A stretch of DNA of 64,000 bases. Source: Streptomyces sp. NBC_01235. Its GTDB lineage: Bacteria > Actinomycetota > Actinomycetes > Streptomycetales > Streptomycetaceae. Shown here in pieces: positions 1 to 8,762 of the stretch (within the stretch, counting starts at the first letter, position 1; each line of letters begins with the position of its first letter). A model generated the notes under the pieces. That model was not told the DNA's origin and ran no database searches. It saw only the letters and a program-made list of their open reading frames with translations. A program made the position numbers and the translations under genes. The stretch lies in assembly GCF_035989285.1 (NCBI RefSeq), contig NZ_CP108513.1, positions 6,696,001 through 6,760,000 of the forward strand, in the 5' to 3' direction.

Positions 1-86
1 TTGCCAGAGTGTTGCGCCACCTGCGGGAGCGTCAGGTAAGGCGCTGACCTGGGGAAACGGTCGGATCTTGAGCAAGTTCCGCCAGC

Positions 87-1025
87 TCAGGACAACGCCG
101 TCAGCCCCGGGGCGAAGGCGATCAGCAGGGGCAGCAGGGGGACCAGCGCGGCCACCGTCGTCGTCAGCGCCCGGTGCCTGCGGAGCAGGCGCGGGGGCGG
201 CTGGAGCAGTCGGTCGACGCGCTCGCCCAGGAGGCGGTGACTGGAGGCACAGGACAGGACGCCCCGGTGTTGGTTCAGCTCGATCAGAGCCAGCGCCGTG
301 GTCAGGTGGCCGCAGCGGCGCGACGCCGTGTCGTCGGCGGCGAGTTCGACCAGGCGGTGGGTCTGGTCGCAGAAGTGGGAGAAGAGCGGAATGCGGGGGA
401 AGCCGGTGGCAAGGGCGGTCGAGAGGTGGAGCAGCCAGTCGTGGTGGGCGCGGGCATGGCCGCGCTCATGGGTGAGGACTGCGTCCAGCTGGTGGGTGGT
501 GAGGCGGTGCAGGGCGCCTGTCGTCACGATCAACTGGGGTGGGTTGCCGGGCATCCACCAGGCGTCGGGGTACTCGTCCTCCAGCACGAGCAGCGGACCG
601 CGGGCGGACGGCAGGCCCGCGGGCAGGTCCGGGGCGCGTTCACGCAGGTGCACCCTGGCCTGGTCCCGGCGTCGGCGCGCCTCGACGAGCTCGCGGGCCA
701 GCATCGCGGTGGTCCAGGCGGCCCCGCAGGCCAGCAGCAGGGTCAGGGCCACGGCCCACAGCGGTGCGGCGGAGAGGTCGTACGCCTCGGTGACCGCAGG
801 CGGCGCGGGGGCGAAGACGCGCGCGCGAACGGTGTGGAACACGGCCGCGGCACCAAGCACCAGGGCTGTCAGGCAACACAGCAGGACCGTGGCGACCAGG
901 CACTGCCACACCCACAGCCCGACCACGGGCTCCCGCTCGGGCCATGCGGAGCGGGTGAGCGCGCGGGGGGCCGGCACGGCGGCCGTCAGCGCGACGACAC
1001 TCAGCAGGAGCAGGCAGAGGGTCAT
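87..1025 (-). CDS. M56 family (BlaR1-like) membrane metallopeptidase
   Basis: A 312-residue polytopic membrane protein with the zinc-protease motif HERGH at residues 186-190 in the context DAVLTHERGHARAHH, followed about 40 residues later by an acidic LVELAADD segment that can supply the third metal ligand. Hydrophobic segments lie near residues 1-20, 35-65, 88-112 and at the C-terminus, which is the M56 layout. M56 proteases usually cleave a BlaI/MecI-type repressor encoded beside them, but no BlaI-like gene is visible within this window. A GGAG ribosome site precedes the ATG. Family assignment is firm; the substrate is unknown. Confidence 0.85.
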   Translation of the reverse strand: MTLCLLLLSVVALTAAVPAPRALTRSAWPEREPVVGLWVWQCLVATVLLCCLTALVLGAAAVFHTVRARVFAPAPPAVTEAYDLSAAPLWAVALTLLLACGAAWTTAMLARELVEARRRRDQARVHLRERAPDLPAGLPSARGPLLVLEDEYPDAWWMPGNPPQLIVTTGALHRLTTHQLDAVLTHERGHARAHHDWLLHLSTALATGFPRIPLFSHFCDQTHRLVELAADDTASRRCGHLTTALALIELNQHRGVLSCASSHRLLGERVDRLLQPPPRLLRRHRALTTTVAALVPLLPLLIAFAPGLTALS

Positions 1026-1272
1026 GCCATGGGCTCCGGATCCTGGTCGGGAAGGGGGCGTGCGCCACGTGCGCGCGGGGTGCGTACCGCGTACCCGCGT
1101 GCGTGCGGCCTGCCACGGGCGGCGGGCTCGGCGTGAGGACCGTGCCCGCCGCCAGTATGACGGCGGTTACCCCGGGAGTCAGCCCACGAAGACGCCCCGA
1201 TTCAGCCCGAGCCGACGCATCCCGTCACCGGTCCCGCTACCCGTCCCGTCACTGACCCTGTTACCGGTCCCG

Positions 1273-2496
1273 TCACCCGTCGCTCGGCCCGGCGACCACC
1301 CGTCCGCTCACCTCTCCCAGTCCCACCCTCACTCCGCCGGGGCCGGGAGCCCACGCCGACAGGGTCACCACGTCGCCGTCCTCCAGGAACGTCCGCTTGC
1401 CGTCAGGGAGTTCGAGCGGATCACGGCCGTTCCAGGTCAGTTCCAGAAGGGAGCCGCGCTCGTGCGGGTTCGGGCCGCTGACCGTGCCCGAGCCGTACAG
1501 GTCGCCGGTACGCAGGGAGGCGCCGTTGACGGTCAGGTGGGCGAGTTGTTGGGCGGCCGTCCAGTACATGGTGGCGAAGGGCGGGTCGGAGACGACGTGA
1601 CCGTTGAGTGCGACGGAGATGCGCAGGTCGTAGCCGGCGGGTTCGGCGGCCGAGTCGTCCAGGTAGGGGAGCAGGGGGTGGGTCCGCTCCGGGGGCGTCA
1701 CCCGGGCGTTCTCCAAGGCCTCCAGCGGGGTGATCCAGGCCGACACCGACGTGGCGAACGACTTGGCGAGGAACGGGCCGAGAGGTACGTACTCCCAGGC
1801 CTGGAGGTCGCGGGCCGACCAGTCGTTGAGCAGGCACAGGCCGAAGACGTGCTCGCGGAAGTCGGCCAGCTCGACGGGGCTGCCCTGGGGCGAGGGCACA
1901 CCGACCACGAAGCCGACCTCGGCCTCGATGTCGAGCCGCACGGACGGGCCGAAGACAGGAGCCGGGTCGGTCGGCGCCTTGCGCTGGCCCGAGGGGCGGA
2001 CGACGTCCGTGCCGGAGACCACCACCGTGCCGGCGCGGCCGTGGTAGCCGATCGGCAGGTGCTTCCAGTTGGGCAGGAGGACGTCCCCGGCGTCCGGGCG
2101 GAAGATCGCTCCCGCGTTCCGGGCGTGGTGCTCGGAGGAGTAGAAGTCGACGTAGTCGGCGACCTCGAAGGGGAGATGCAGGGTCACTGTGGAGAGGGGG
2201 CGGAAGAGCGGTTCGACGGTAGGGCGGTGGGCTGGGTCGGTCACCCATTCGGTCAGCGTGCGGCGCACCTGCGACCAGGTCGTACGACCTGCCGCGAGCA
2301 GCGGGTTCAGGGTCGGTGCCGCGAGCAGGTCTGCGTGCGGCGAGCCGAGCGCGCGGGCCGCCGCGCCCGCGTCGAGCACGTGGTCGCCGAGCCGGACGCC
2401 GACGGTCCGCTCAGCGGAGCCCGGGAGGGAGAACACACCGTAGGGGAGGTTGTGCGGACCGAAGGGATCGCCCTCGGGAAGGTCGAAGGGGGGCAT
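1273..2496 (-). CDS. fahA: Fumarylacetoacetase
   Basis: A 407-residue enzyme of the last step of tyrosine/homogentisate catabolism, splitting fumarylacetoacetate into fumarate and acetoacetate. Family hallmarks are visible in order: the N-terminal LPYGVFS region, VDFYSSEHHA with the metal and catalytic residues, LPIGYHGRAG, the metal-binding DIEAEVGFVV, LLNDWSARDLQAWEY and PLGPFLAKSFATSVS. The ATG at 2496 was chosen because the protein then opens MPPFDLPEGDPFGPHNLPYG, as in homologues, and a GAGAGG site sits about 9 nt upstream. An upstream in-frame ATG would add 14 residues without a better ribosome site. The next gene (DegT) diverges. The other tyrosine-degradation genes are not in the window. 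Confidence 0.95.
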   Translation of the reverse strand: MPPFDLPEGDPFGPHNLPYGVFSLPGSAERTVGVRLGDHVLDAGAAARALGSPHADLLAAPTLNPLLAAGRTTWSQVRRTLTEWVTDPAHRPTVEPLFRPLSTVTLHLPFEVADYVDFYSSEHHARNAGAIFRPDAGDVLLPNWKHLPIGYHGRAGTVVVSGTDVVRPSGQRKAPTDPAPVFGPSVRLDIEAEVGFVVGVPSPQGSPVELADFREHVFGLCLLNDWSARDLQAWEYVPLGPFLAKSFATSVSAWITPLEALENARVTPPERTHPLLPYLDDSAAEPAGYDLRISVALNGHVVSDPPFATMYWTAAQQLAHLTVNGASLRTGDLYGSGTVSGPNPHERGSLLELTWNGRDPLELPDGKRTFLEDGDVVTLSAWAPGPGGVRVGLGEVSGRVVAGPSDG

Positions 2497-2709
2497 CGGG
2501 TAGTGCCTCTCTTTCCTGCGCTCTTTGGTGTTCGCCATGTTGTGCTCGCCGGACACCGGGCGGGTGCCGCGCGGGTGCGCCGAGCCGAGCCACACGTTAC
2601 GGCTGACCTCGCGGAAGTGACACGGCGGCGGGACCGGCGAGGCCCTTCCGCTGACAGCGCTCCGCGTCCGATTGCTTACCGGAAGTCGTCAACGGGCCAG
2701 TCCGCAATC

Positions 2710-2739
2710 TTGACGGAGCGGTGCGAAAGGGGACACTCT
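2710..2739 (+). promoter_or_regulatory. Candidate sigma-70-like promoter for the polysaccharide locus
   Basis: TTGACG and CACTCT are separated by 18 nt, about 60 nt upstream of the DegT start, in the divergent spacer between fahA and the polysaccharide locus. The -35 is good and the -10 poor. Assigned by eye only. Confidence 0.35.
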
Positions 2740-2797
2740 GAGCGGGTGCTGGAAGGCCTCGGGGAGGGGGCTTTCCCCTGGCACAACTGGGGGGCTA

Positions 2798-4033
2798 ATG
2801 GCCATAGGGGAGGCCGGCCTCGGGTCGGTGCGGCGTGGCTCACGGCCGAAGCGGCTGGAAGCGACGATGCGCGACAGACTCGGCCGGGAATGCGTGTACG
2901 TGCCGTCGTGCAGATTCGGGCTGTTCGTGGCCTTGCGCCACTGGTGCCCGCCCGGCGGGCGCGTGCTGATGTCGCCGGTCAACGACGACGTGATCTTCTT
3001 CGTCGTGCTCGCGGCCGGACTCAGGCCTGTGCAGGCGCCGTTGAACCCGCTGGACGCGTCGATCGACGTCGATGCCGTGCCCGAAGAGGTGTGGGGCTCA
3101 CTGGCCGGCGTGCTCACGACGAATCTGTACGGCAACCCGGACGACACCCCGCGCCTGCGGGAGAAGTGCGACGCACTGGGCATCCCGTTGTTCGAGGACG
3201 GGGCGCACGCGATCGGCAGCGAGGTGGGTGGCCGGCCGGTCGGGGCCTGGGGCGACGCCTCCGTCTTCAGCCTGTCCAAGCATGTCGATGCCAAGGCCGG
3301 TGGCTTCCTGGCCTGTGCCGACCCGGGGCTGCGCGAGGCCCTGGAGAAGACCTGCGAGGACCTGCTGCTGCCGGGGCGGTTCACGGCGGAACTCGCCTAC
3401 GCCGTCCGGCCGTACGCGGAGGCGACCGTGCGCGGGCTGCGGCTGCGGCGGGCCGCCTGGGCCATGATGCGGCTGCTCGGGCTGACGGAGCGGGAGGAGA
3501 TCCGGATGCCGCTGCGGTCGGCCGAGCTGGCCCGCGCCGTCGACGCCGCGCCGGACCTCGCCGCCCACGACTCCTGGGTCCGCGTCGACATGCACGACTA
3601 CCGGTTGCGTTCAGGACCGCTGAGAGCGGGTCGCATCGGCCGCAGGCTCGACCGCCTGGACGAGGTGCTGGCAGCCTGTCGGGCGGGCACCGAGCTGCTG
3701 CTCTCCACACAGTGGGCGCGGCCCGCACCACCCCGCGCCGACCGCGTCCAACCCCTTTTCCGGGTACCCCTGTTCGTCGCGGACCGGGATGCCGCGAGGG
3801 CGGCGCTCGCGCGGCGGGGCATCATCGTCGGGTACCTCTATGACCCGCCCCTGGACGACTACGCGGGTGCCGACTTCACCGACCCGTCGCCCGATCCCGA
3901 GGGGGCACGCTGGTTCGCCCGCCACGCGCTGCCCGTGGATCCGCTGCGGGCCCGGCAGGTCGTCGAGGTGCTTCAGGACTCCGGCGTACGGCCGGCCGAG
4001 GTGCCGGGAGGGCTGGAGCCGACCCGTGGCTGA
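2798..4033 (+). CDS. DegT/DnrJ/EryC1-family PLP-dependent aminotransferase
   Basis: A 411-residue type-I-fold PLP enzyme of the sugar aminotransferase family. Visible landmarks are the PSCRFGLFVAL cofactor-binding start, LTTNLYGNPDDTPRLRE, the FEDGAHAIGSEVGG segment, and FSLSKHVDAKAGGF, in which the lysine is the expected Schiff-base residue. It probably transaminates a nucleotide-linked sugar for the polysaccharide made by the downstream genes. The exact substrate cannot be read from sequence. The ATG has a G-rich ribosome site just upstream, and the 3' end overlaps the flippase gene by 8 nt, implying translational coupling. It opens the apparent operon running to about 9.9 kb. Confidence 0.85.
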   Translation: MAIGEAGLGSVRRGSRPKRLEATMRDRLGRECVYVPSCRFGLFVALRHWCPPGGRVLMSPVNDDVIFFVVLAAGLRPVQAPLNPLDASIDVDAVPEEVWGSLAGVLTTNLYGNPDDTPRLREKCDALGIPLFEDGAHAIGSEVGGRPVGAWGDASVFSLSKHVDAKAGGFLACADPGLREALEKTCEDLLLPGRFTAELAYAVRPYAEATVRGLRLRRAAWAMMRLLGLTEREEIRMPLRSAELARAVDAAPDLAAHDSWVRVDMHDYRLRSGPLRAGRIGRRLDRLDEVLAACRAGTELLLSTQWARPAPPRADRVQPLFRVPLFVADRDAARAALARRGIIVGYLYDPPLDDYAGADFTDPSPDPEGARWFARHALPVDPLRARQVVEVLQDSGVRPAEVPGGLEPTRG

Positions 4034-6368
4034 GACGCAGGCGGAGATCCAGGTGCCCGAGCCCTCGGCGCCGTCCGCCGGAAAGGAGACGACCGGCCCG
4101 ACGCCGGCCGACAGCACCCCAGGCTCCGACTCCCTGTTCAGGAACGCCTACTTCCTGATGCTCAGCACGGGCGTCTCCGCCGTGCTGGGGCTGGGCTTCT
4201 GGCTGGTGGCCGCGCGCTACTACTCGGAGGAGGCCGTCGGGCAGGGCTCGGCGGCCATCGCGGCGATGCGGCTGCTCGCCAGCGTCACGGCGACGACGAT
4301 GATCGGCGCCGTCGTCCGCTTCGTGCCGCGGGCCGGACGGGCGACGGGCTCGCTGGTGTGGCGGGCCTACGCGGCCAGTTCGGTGGTCGTCGCCGTCGCC
4401 GCGTTCGTCTTCCTGCTCACCCTCGATCTGTGGGGGGCGACGTACGCGCCGCTCGGCACGACGGCCGCCGGGGCGGCGTTCGTCGTGGCGTGTGTGGCGT
4501 GGGCCCTGCTCACGCTCCAGGACGGAGTGCTCACCGGGCTGCGCAGGTCGGGATGGGTGCCCATCGGCAACGCGGTGTTCTCGACCGGCAAACTGATCCT
4601 GCTGGTCGTCTTCGCGACCGCGCTCCCGGCGCTCGGCATCTTCGTGTCCTGGGCCGTCGCGATCGCGTTCTCGACCCTGCCGCTGGGCTGGTTGATCTTC
4701 CGCCGGCTGATCCCGCGCCAGGCCGCCGACGACCGCGACCTGGAGCCTCCAGGGCTGCGGGAGATGGGCCGCTTCCTGGCCGGGGACTCGCTCGGCGCGC
4801 TGTTCAGCCTGGCGATGATCAACCTGCTGCCGGTGATGGTCGCGGTCCGCTTCAGCGCGGAGCAGAACGGCTACTTCTACGTGGCGTACACCGTCGGCGG
4901 CACGATGGAGTTCATGGCCATCAACATGGCCTCCTCCCTGACCGCCCACGCCTCGCACGATCCACGCCGTCTCGCCGACGGGGCGCGCGGAGCGCTGCGC
5001 CGTATGACGCTGCTGCTGGTGCCGGTGGTGCTCGTGCTGGTGCTGTTCGCCCCGCAGATCCTGATGCCGTTCAACGAGGACTACGCCGAGCACGGCACCA
5101 CCGTGCTGCGGCTGCTGGCCGCGGGCGCGCTGCCCCGGGTCGTGGTCGAGCTGTACATCGGGGTGCTGCGGGTACAGGGCCGTACCGGGGTGCTCGCCGC
5201 GCTCCAGGGCGCCATGTGCACGCTCGTGCTGGGCAGCGCGGCCGTGCTGTTCGCCCCGGCCGGGATCGCGGGCGCGGGCTGGGCGGTGCTGCTCAGCATG
5301 ACCCTGATCGCCGTCGTCTCGGTGGTGGGACTGCGGGCCGCGCTGCGCGGGACGGGCGGCGTGCCGGCCGTCCCGGCCGACCGGCCCCCGACGCCGGCCG
5401 CAGATGACGCTTCCGCGTACGGCACGAGCGGGGCCAGGCTGAACCCCACCGCCGGGTACGGCACGAGCTGGGCCCGCCGGGCCGCGTACGAGCGCGGGGC
5501 GTCCGACGAGGACACCGTCGCGCTGTTCATAGGGCGCCCGGGCTACGAGCGCGAGGCGCTGGAGGCGGACACCCTCGCGGTGATCGTCCGGCCCCAGAAG
5601 GCCCGCTCGCCGGTCCCGGAGCCTGTCGAGTCACGCGGGACGGCGCCCCCGTACGAGGGGGACGGGGTCTGGTCCGAGCGGTGGCAGCGGCGGCTGCGGA
5701 CCGGACTGTGGGCGCTGATCGGGGTCGCCTCCCTGTGCTTCGGGGCGGCGCTGCGAGACCTGCCGTGGCTCGGCGGACACCTCTCGGGAGACCTCGCGGG
5801 ACCGCTGAACGGGCGGGAGATGCTCGGGTTGCTGCCCCCATCGGCGCTTGCCGCCGGGGGCGCGCTGCTCATGCTGTTCGTCGCCGCGGTGACGTTGTGC
5901 GTGCGGCGCGAGGGGTGGCTGCCCGGTACCGCGCTCGCAGTCGCCGCGCTCGCCCTGCATTCCGTGCCGGTCGCGCTCGGACGGGAACCACGGCCGCTGG
6001 GTGGGACGTTCTATACGCAAACGGCCGGTTTCTTCGCGGAGACTCTGGGCCTGGCCGGGCCCGAACCGCTGCTGCGCTGGGTGCCGCCCGTCTGTCAGTT
6101 GCTGAGTCTTGTACCGCTGTGGCTGCTGCTCGCCCGCCTGGGCGGACGGCTGCCGTGGGCGGCACGCTGGGGGGCCGTCTTCCTCGCCGCCGTGGGGGGC
6201 TGGGCGGGGCGTGCGCCACTCGCTCCGGTCGCGCTGCCGTCGCTCGTCGTGCTGTTCCTACTCGTCCTGCTCCTGTCGCTCCACCGCGCAGAGCCGCCGA
6301 CGGAGCCCGGCCAGGCTCCAGACCGTTTCCTCGTGAACGGCAGATCCGGAGTCCACACCAGCGACTGA
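4026..6368 (+). CDS. Wzx-like polysaccharide flippase with extra C-terminal membrane domain
   Basis: A 780-residue protein starting at a GTG that overlaps the preceding stop. Residues of roughly 40-450 form about twelve hydrophobic segments typical of the MATE/Wzx polysaccharide-exporter superfamily (for example FRNAYFLMLSTGVSAVLGLG near the start). A hydrophilic Pro/Ala-rich linker of about 100 residues follows, and then a second membrane module of about five helices that ordinary flippases do not have. Expected role: moving lipid-linked oligosaccharide across the membrane. The extension resembles the beginning of the next protein only in general layout. A longer in-frame reading runs upstream through the aminotransferase gene but is only a shadow. 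Confidence 0.8.
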   Translation: MAETQAEIQVPEPSAPSAGKETTGPTPADSTPGSDSLFRNAYFLMLSTGVSAVLGLGFWLVAARYYSEEAVGQGSAAIAAMRLLASVTATTMIGAVVRFVPRAGRATGSLVWRAYAASSVVVAVAAFVFLLTLDLWGATYAPLGTTAAGAAFVVACVAWALLTLQDGVLTGLRRSGWVPIGNAVFSTGKLILLVVFATALPALGIFVSWAVAIAFSTLPLGWLIFRRLIPRQAADDRDLEPPGLREMGRFLAGDSLGALFSLAMINLLPVMVAVRFSAEQNGYFYVAYTVGGTMEFMAINMASSLTAHASHDPRRLADGARGALRRMTLLLVPVVLVLVLFAPQILMPFNEDYAEHGTTVLRLLAAGALPRVVVELYIGVLRVQGRTGVLAALQGAMCTLVLGSAAVLFAPAGIAGAGWAVLLSMTLIAVVSVVGLRAALRGTGGVPAVPADRPPTPAADDASAYGTSGARLNPTAGYGTSWARRAAYERGASDEDTVALFIGRPGYEREALEADTLAVIVRPQKARSPVPEPVESRGTAPPYEGDGVWSERWQRRLRTGLWALIGVASLCFGAALRDLPWLGGHLSGDLAGPLNGREMLGLLPPSALAAGGALLMLFVAAVTLCVRREGWLPGTALAVAALALHSVPVALGREPRPLGGTFYTQTAGFFAETLGLAGPEPLLRWVPPVCQLLSLVPLWLLLARLGGRLPWAARWGAVFLAAVGGWAGRAPLAPVALPSLVVLFLLVLLLSLHRAEPPTEPGQAPDRFLVNGRSGVHTSD

Positions 6369-6405
6369 CCAAGCTTCAGAGCCGAAGGCCAGGGGGGGAA
6401 CCGTC

Positions 6406-8340
6406 GTGCGTCCGCCAACCACTCCACGGAAGAGATCAGAACCAGAGCCGCTGCCGGCCGCCTCCGCATCCGGTACGACGTCCGAGCCGCCCCGCGCGAC
6501 CACGGTCACCCAGGAGTCGCACGGCTCGGCAGGCGGTGAGGCCGTGCTCGACCTGTCCGACCTGTCGCCCGCCCGTCCCTGGCGCAACCCCGCGCTGTGG
6601 CCGGCCGCCGCGCTGCTCGTCGCGCTCGCCCTGTGGGGCTACGCGGTGACCCACACCGACGCCTCCGACATCGGCGACTTCGGTCTCGTCGCCGCGCTGC
6701 ACCCCACGTTCTGGGCCGGACTCGCCCTGCTCACGGCCGGGTTCTGGTTCACCCTGCGCGGCCCGCAGCGGCATCCCGCCTGGGCGCCGGCGTTCGTGGT
6801 CGCGCTGCTGGTGATGGAGCGGGCCACCCAGGCCGTGGTGTACCCGACTCCGCTGTACGCGTGGGCGTGGAAGCACGACGCGGTCATCGACCACCTGTTG
6901 ACGGCGGGCCATCTGCAGACCGCGGACGTGCTCGGAGACATGGCCGTCTACGACCAGTGGCCGGGTTTCTTCGCCGCGCAGGCCACGCTCGTGAAGTTGC
7001 TGGGTGTGGACTCCGCCGCGCAGTTCATGGCCTGGTGGCCGCTTGTCTCCAGCCTGATGCTGCTGCTCCCGCTGCTGCTGATCTACCGCACCTTCACCGA
7101 GGACCGGCGCCTGATCTGGAGCGCGGTCTGGCTCTTCTACGTCGCCAACTGGGTGGGCCAGGACTACTTCTCGCCTCAGTCCGTGGCGTTCGCCCTCCAC
7201 CTCGGCGTGCTGGCCGTCGTCCTGCGCAGGTACGCGAGCGGCAGAAGGAGCGAGGCGACGGGCGGGGGAAGGACCGGCGAACAGCGGCAGGCCGTGTGGA
7301 CGATGCTGCTCACCGTGCTGGTCGTGGCCATCGTCATCTCGCACCAACTCACCCCGGGCATGCTCGTCGTGTCCCTGGCAGCCCTGTTCTTCAACCGCCG
7401 CTACCGCGACCGCGTCCCGCTGATCACGACCGCCGTGATCTTCCTGGCCTGGTGCCTCACGGCCGCGCTGCCCTTCCTGTCCGCCACGATGCCGGACATG
7501 CTCCGCTCCATCGGCGACGTCGGGGGCAACGTCTCCACGGGGTACGGGGCGACCCCGACCGGCACGGGAGCGGTGACGACGTCCTGGGCGGCCCGGCTGT
7601 TGTCGGGCGGGACACTGCTGCTCGCGGCGGTCGGCGCGCTGCGCCGGCCGGTCCTGCGTCACCGGGCCCTGCCGCTGCTGCTGCTCGCGGTGGCCCCGCT
7701 GCCGATGTTCGCGGCGAGCAGCTACGGCGCCGAGATGATCTTCCGGGTGCTGATGTTCATGCTGCCCGGAGCCGCCTTCTTCGCCGCGGCGGCCCTGCTG
7801 CCCCAGGTGCGCACGGTGGCGGCCGTCGAGGCGCAGGGCCGCAGGCCCGAGTCCCGCCGGTTCGTCTGGCTGCCCCTGGCCGTACTTCTCGTCGGCACGT
7901 TCGCCTTTGTACCGAGTTACTCCGGCAAGGACCGCATCAGCTACTTCCCGCCGGCCGAGGTCGACCTCGTGCAGCAGGTCTTCGACAAGGCGCCCGACGG
8001 GTCCCTCGTCGTGGCCGCCGACCGCAACTACCCGCTCGCGTTCGCCGACTACTGGCGGGTGGACCACTACTGGTTCCTCGACGACGCCCGCCATCATGTC
8101 GACCTGATCGTGAAGGACCCGGCGGCCACCCTCGCCCGCGACATGGCGACGGTGGAGTCACCGGGCCGCTCCTACCTGCTGCTCACGCAGGGCCAGTTCG
8201 CCGACTCGGAGATGAACGGGCTGCTCACCGAAGCCCAGTTGAACCGTATCGAGAAGTCCGTGGCCGCGTCCCCGCTGTTCGAGCGGGTGGTCGGGAACAG
8301 CGCCGGCACGGCGTACGTACTGAAGGAGAGGGGCCGATGA
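6406..8340 (+). CDS. Polytopic membrane protein, possible Wzy/PMT-like component
   Basis: A 644-residue protein beginning at GTG with a strong AGGGGGGGAA site 6 nt upstream. A basic, Pro-rich N-terminal 60 residues is followed by about a dozen hydrophobic helices, then a C-terminal extracytoplasmic domain of about 150 residues beginning near FVPSYSGKDRISYFP and rich in Tyr/Trp/His (DYWRVDHYWFLDD). This topology, many helices plus one terminal globular domain, fits polysaccharide polymerases or lipid-linked sugar transferases (GT-C type). I see no diagnostic DD/DE motif near the first loop except DASDIGD. Function by context: assembly of the locus polysaccharide. It overlaps the next start by ATGA. 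Confidence 0.6.
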   Translation: MRPPTTPRKRSEPEPLPAASASGTTSEPPRATTVTQESHGSAGGEAVLDLSDLSPARPWRNPALWPAAALLVALALWGYAVTHTDASDIGDFGLVAALHPTFWAGLALLTAGFWFTLRGPQRHPAWAPAFVVALLVMERATQAVVYPTPLYAWAWKHDAVIDHLLTAGHLQTADVLGDMAVYDQWPGFFAAQATLVKLLGVDSAAQFMAWWPLVSSLMLLLPLLLIYRTFTEDRRLIWSAVWLFYVANWVGQDYFSPQSVAFALHLGVLAVVLRRYASGRRSEATGGGRTGEQRQAVWTMLLTVLVVAIVISHQLTPGMLVVSLAALFFNRRYRDRVPLITTAVIFLAWCLTAALPFLSATMPDMLRSIGDVGGNVSTGYGATPTGTGAVTTSWAARLLSGGTLLLAAVGALRRPVLRHRALPLLLLAVAPLPMFAASSYGAEMIFRVLMFMLPGAAFFAAAALLPQVRTVAAVEAQGRRPESRRFVWLPLAVLLVGTFAFVPSYSGKDRISYFPPAEVDLVQQVFDKAPDGSLVVAADRNYPLAFADYWRVDHYWFLDDARHHVDLIVKDPAATLARDMATVESPGRSYLLLTQGQFADSEMNGLLTEAQLNRIEKSVAASPLFERVVGNSAGTAYVLKERGR

Positions 8341-8762
8341 CCCCGCAGGAACTCGTGGTCCGGATACTGCCCCCGTTCGGCGGCTGGCTGGCCCTCTCCG
8401 CGCTCGCGCTGCCCGACGGCTCCGGGCTGCGGGGCGTCGCGATGGTCGTGTTCCTCGCGGCGGGGCCGGGCGCCGCCCTGGTCAGAATCTGCGGGCCCGC
8501 ACTGGGCGTGCGGCCCGCCGAAGGACCCGTCGAGAGCAGGGACCCGGCCTTCGCGCACCACTCCGACCTGCTGGAGCGGCTGATGCTGATCGTGTTCCTG
8601 AGCGTCGCCGTCGTCCTGCTCGCCGCGACGGTCTTCATCGCCACGCACGCCTTCAGCGCGCAGCGCGTCCTGCTGACCCTGACGCTGCTGACCACGATCG
8701 CCGCGTTCTGCCCGCGGCTGCGCGCCTCCCCGCCGAGGACTGGGAAGGGTACTGCTCTGTGA
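8337..8762 (+). CDS. Small membrane protein of the polysaccharide locus
   Basis: A 141-residue protein with ATGA overlap to the upstream gene and GTGA overlap to the downstream one, so it is almost certainly translated from the same mRNA. Hydrophobic segments lie near residues 12-60 and 83-120, giving about four helices with a short hydrophilic loop. No recognised family motif. Its position between a polymerase-like protein and a secreted hydrolase suggests an accessory membrane subunit, but this is inference. Confidence 0.65.
   Translation: MTPQELVVRILPPFGGWLALSALALPDGSGLRGVAMVVFLAAGPGAALVRICGPALGVRPAEGPVESRDPAFAHHSDLLERLMLIVFLSVAVVLLAATVFIATHAFSAQRVLLTLTLLTTIAAFCPRLRASPPRTGKGTAL

Noticed and set aside
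3..47. Possible 3' end of a plus-strand gene (reading ...RVLRHLRERQVRR then stop)
   Set aside because: Only 14 codons are visible and nothing identifies it, so it cannot be called.
298..3843. An uninterrupted 1181-codon reading antisense to M56 and fahA and extending into the DegT region
   Set aside because: It covers recognised genes on both strands, is Arg/Ser/Ala-rich without domains, and is a GC-bias shadow.
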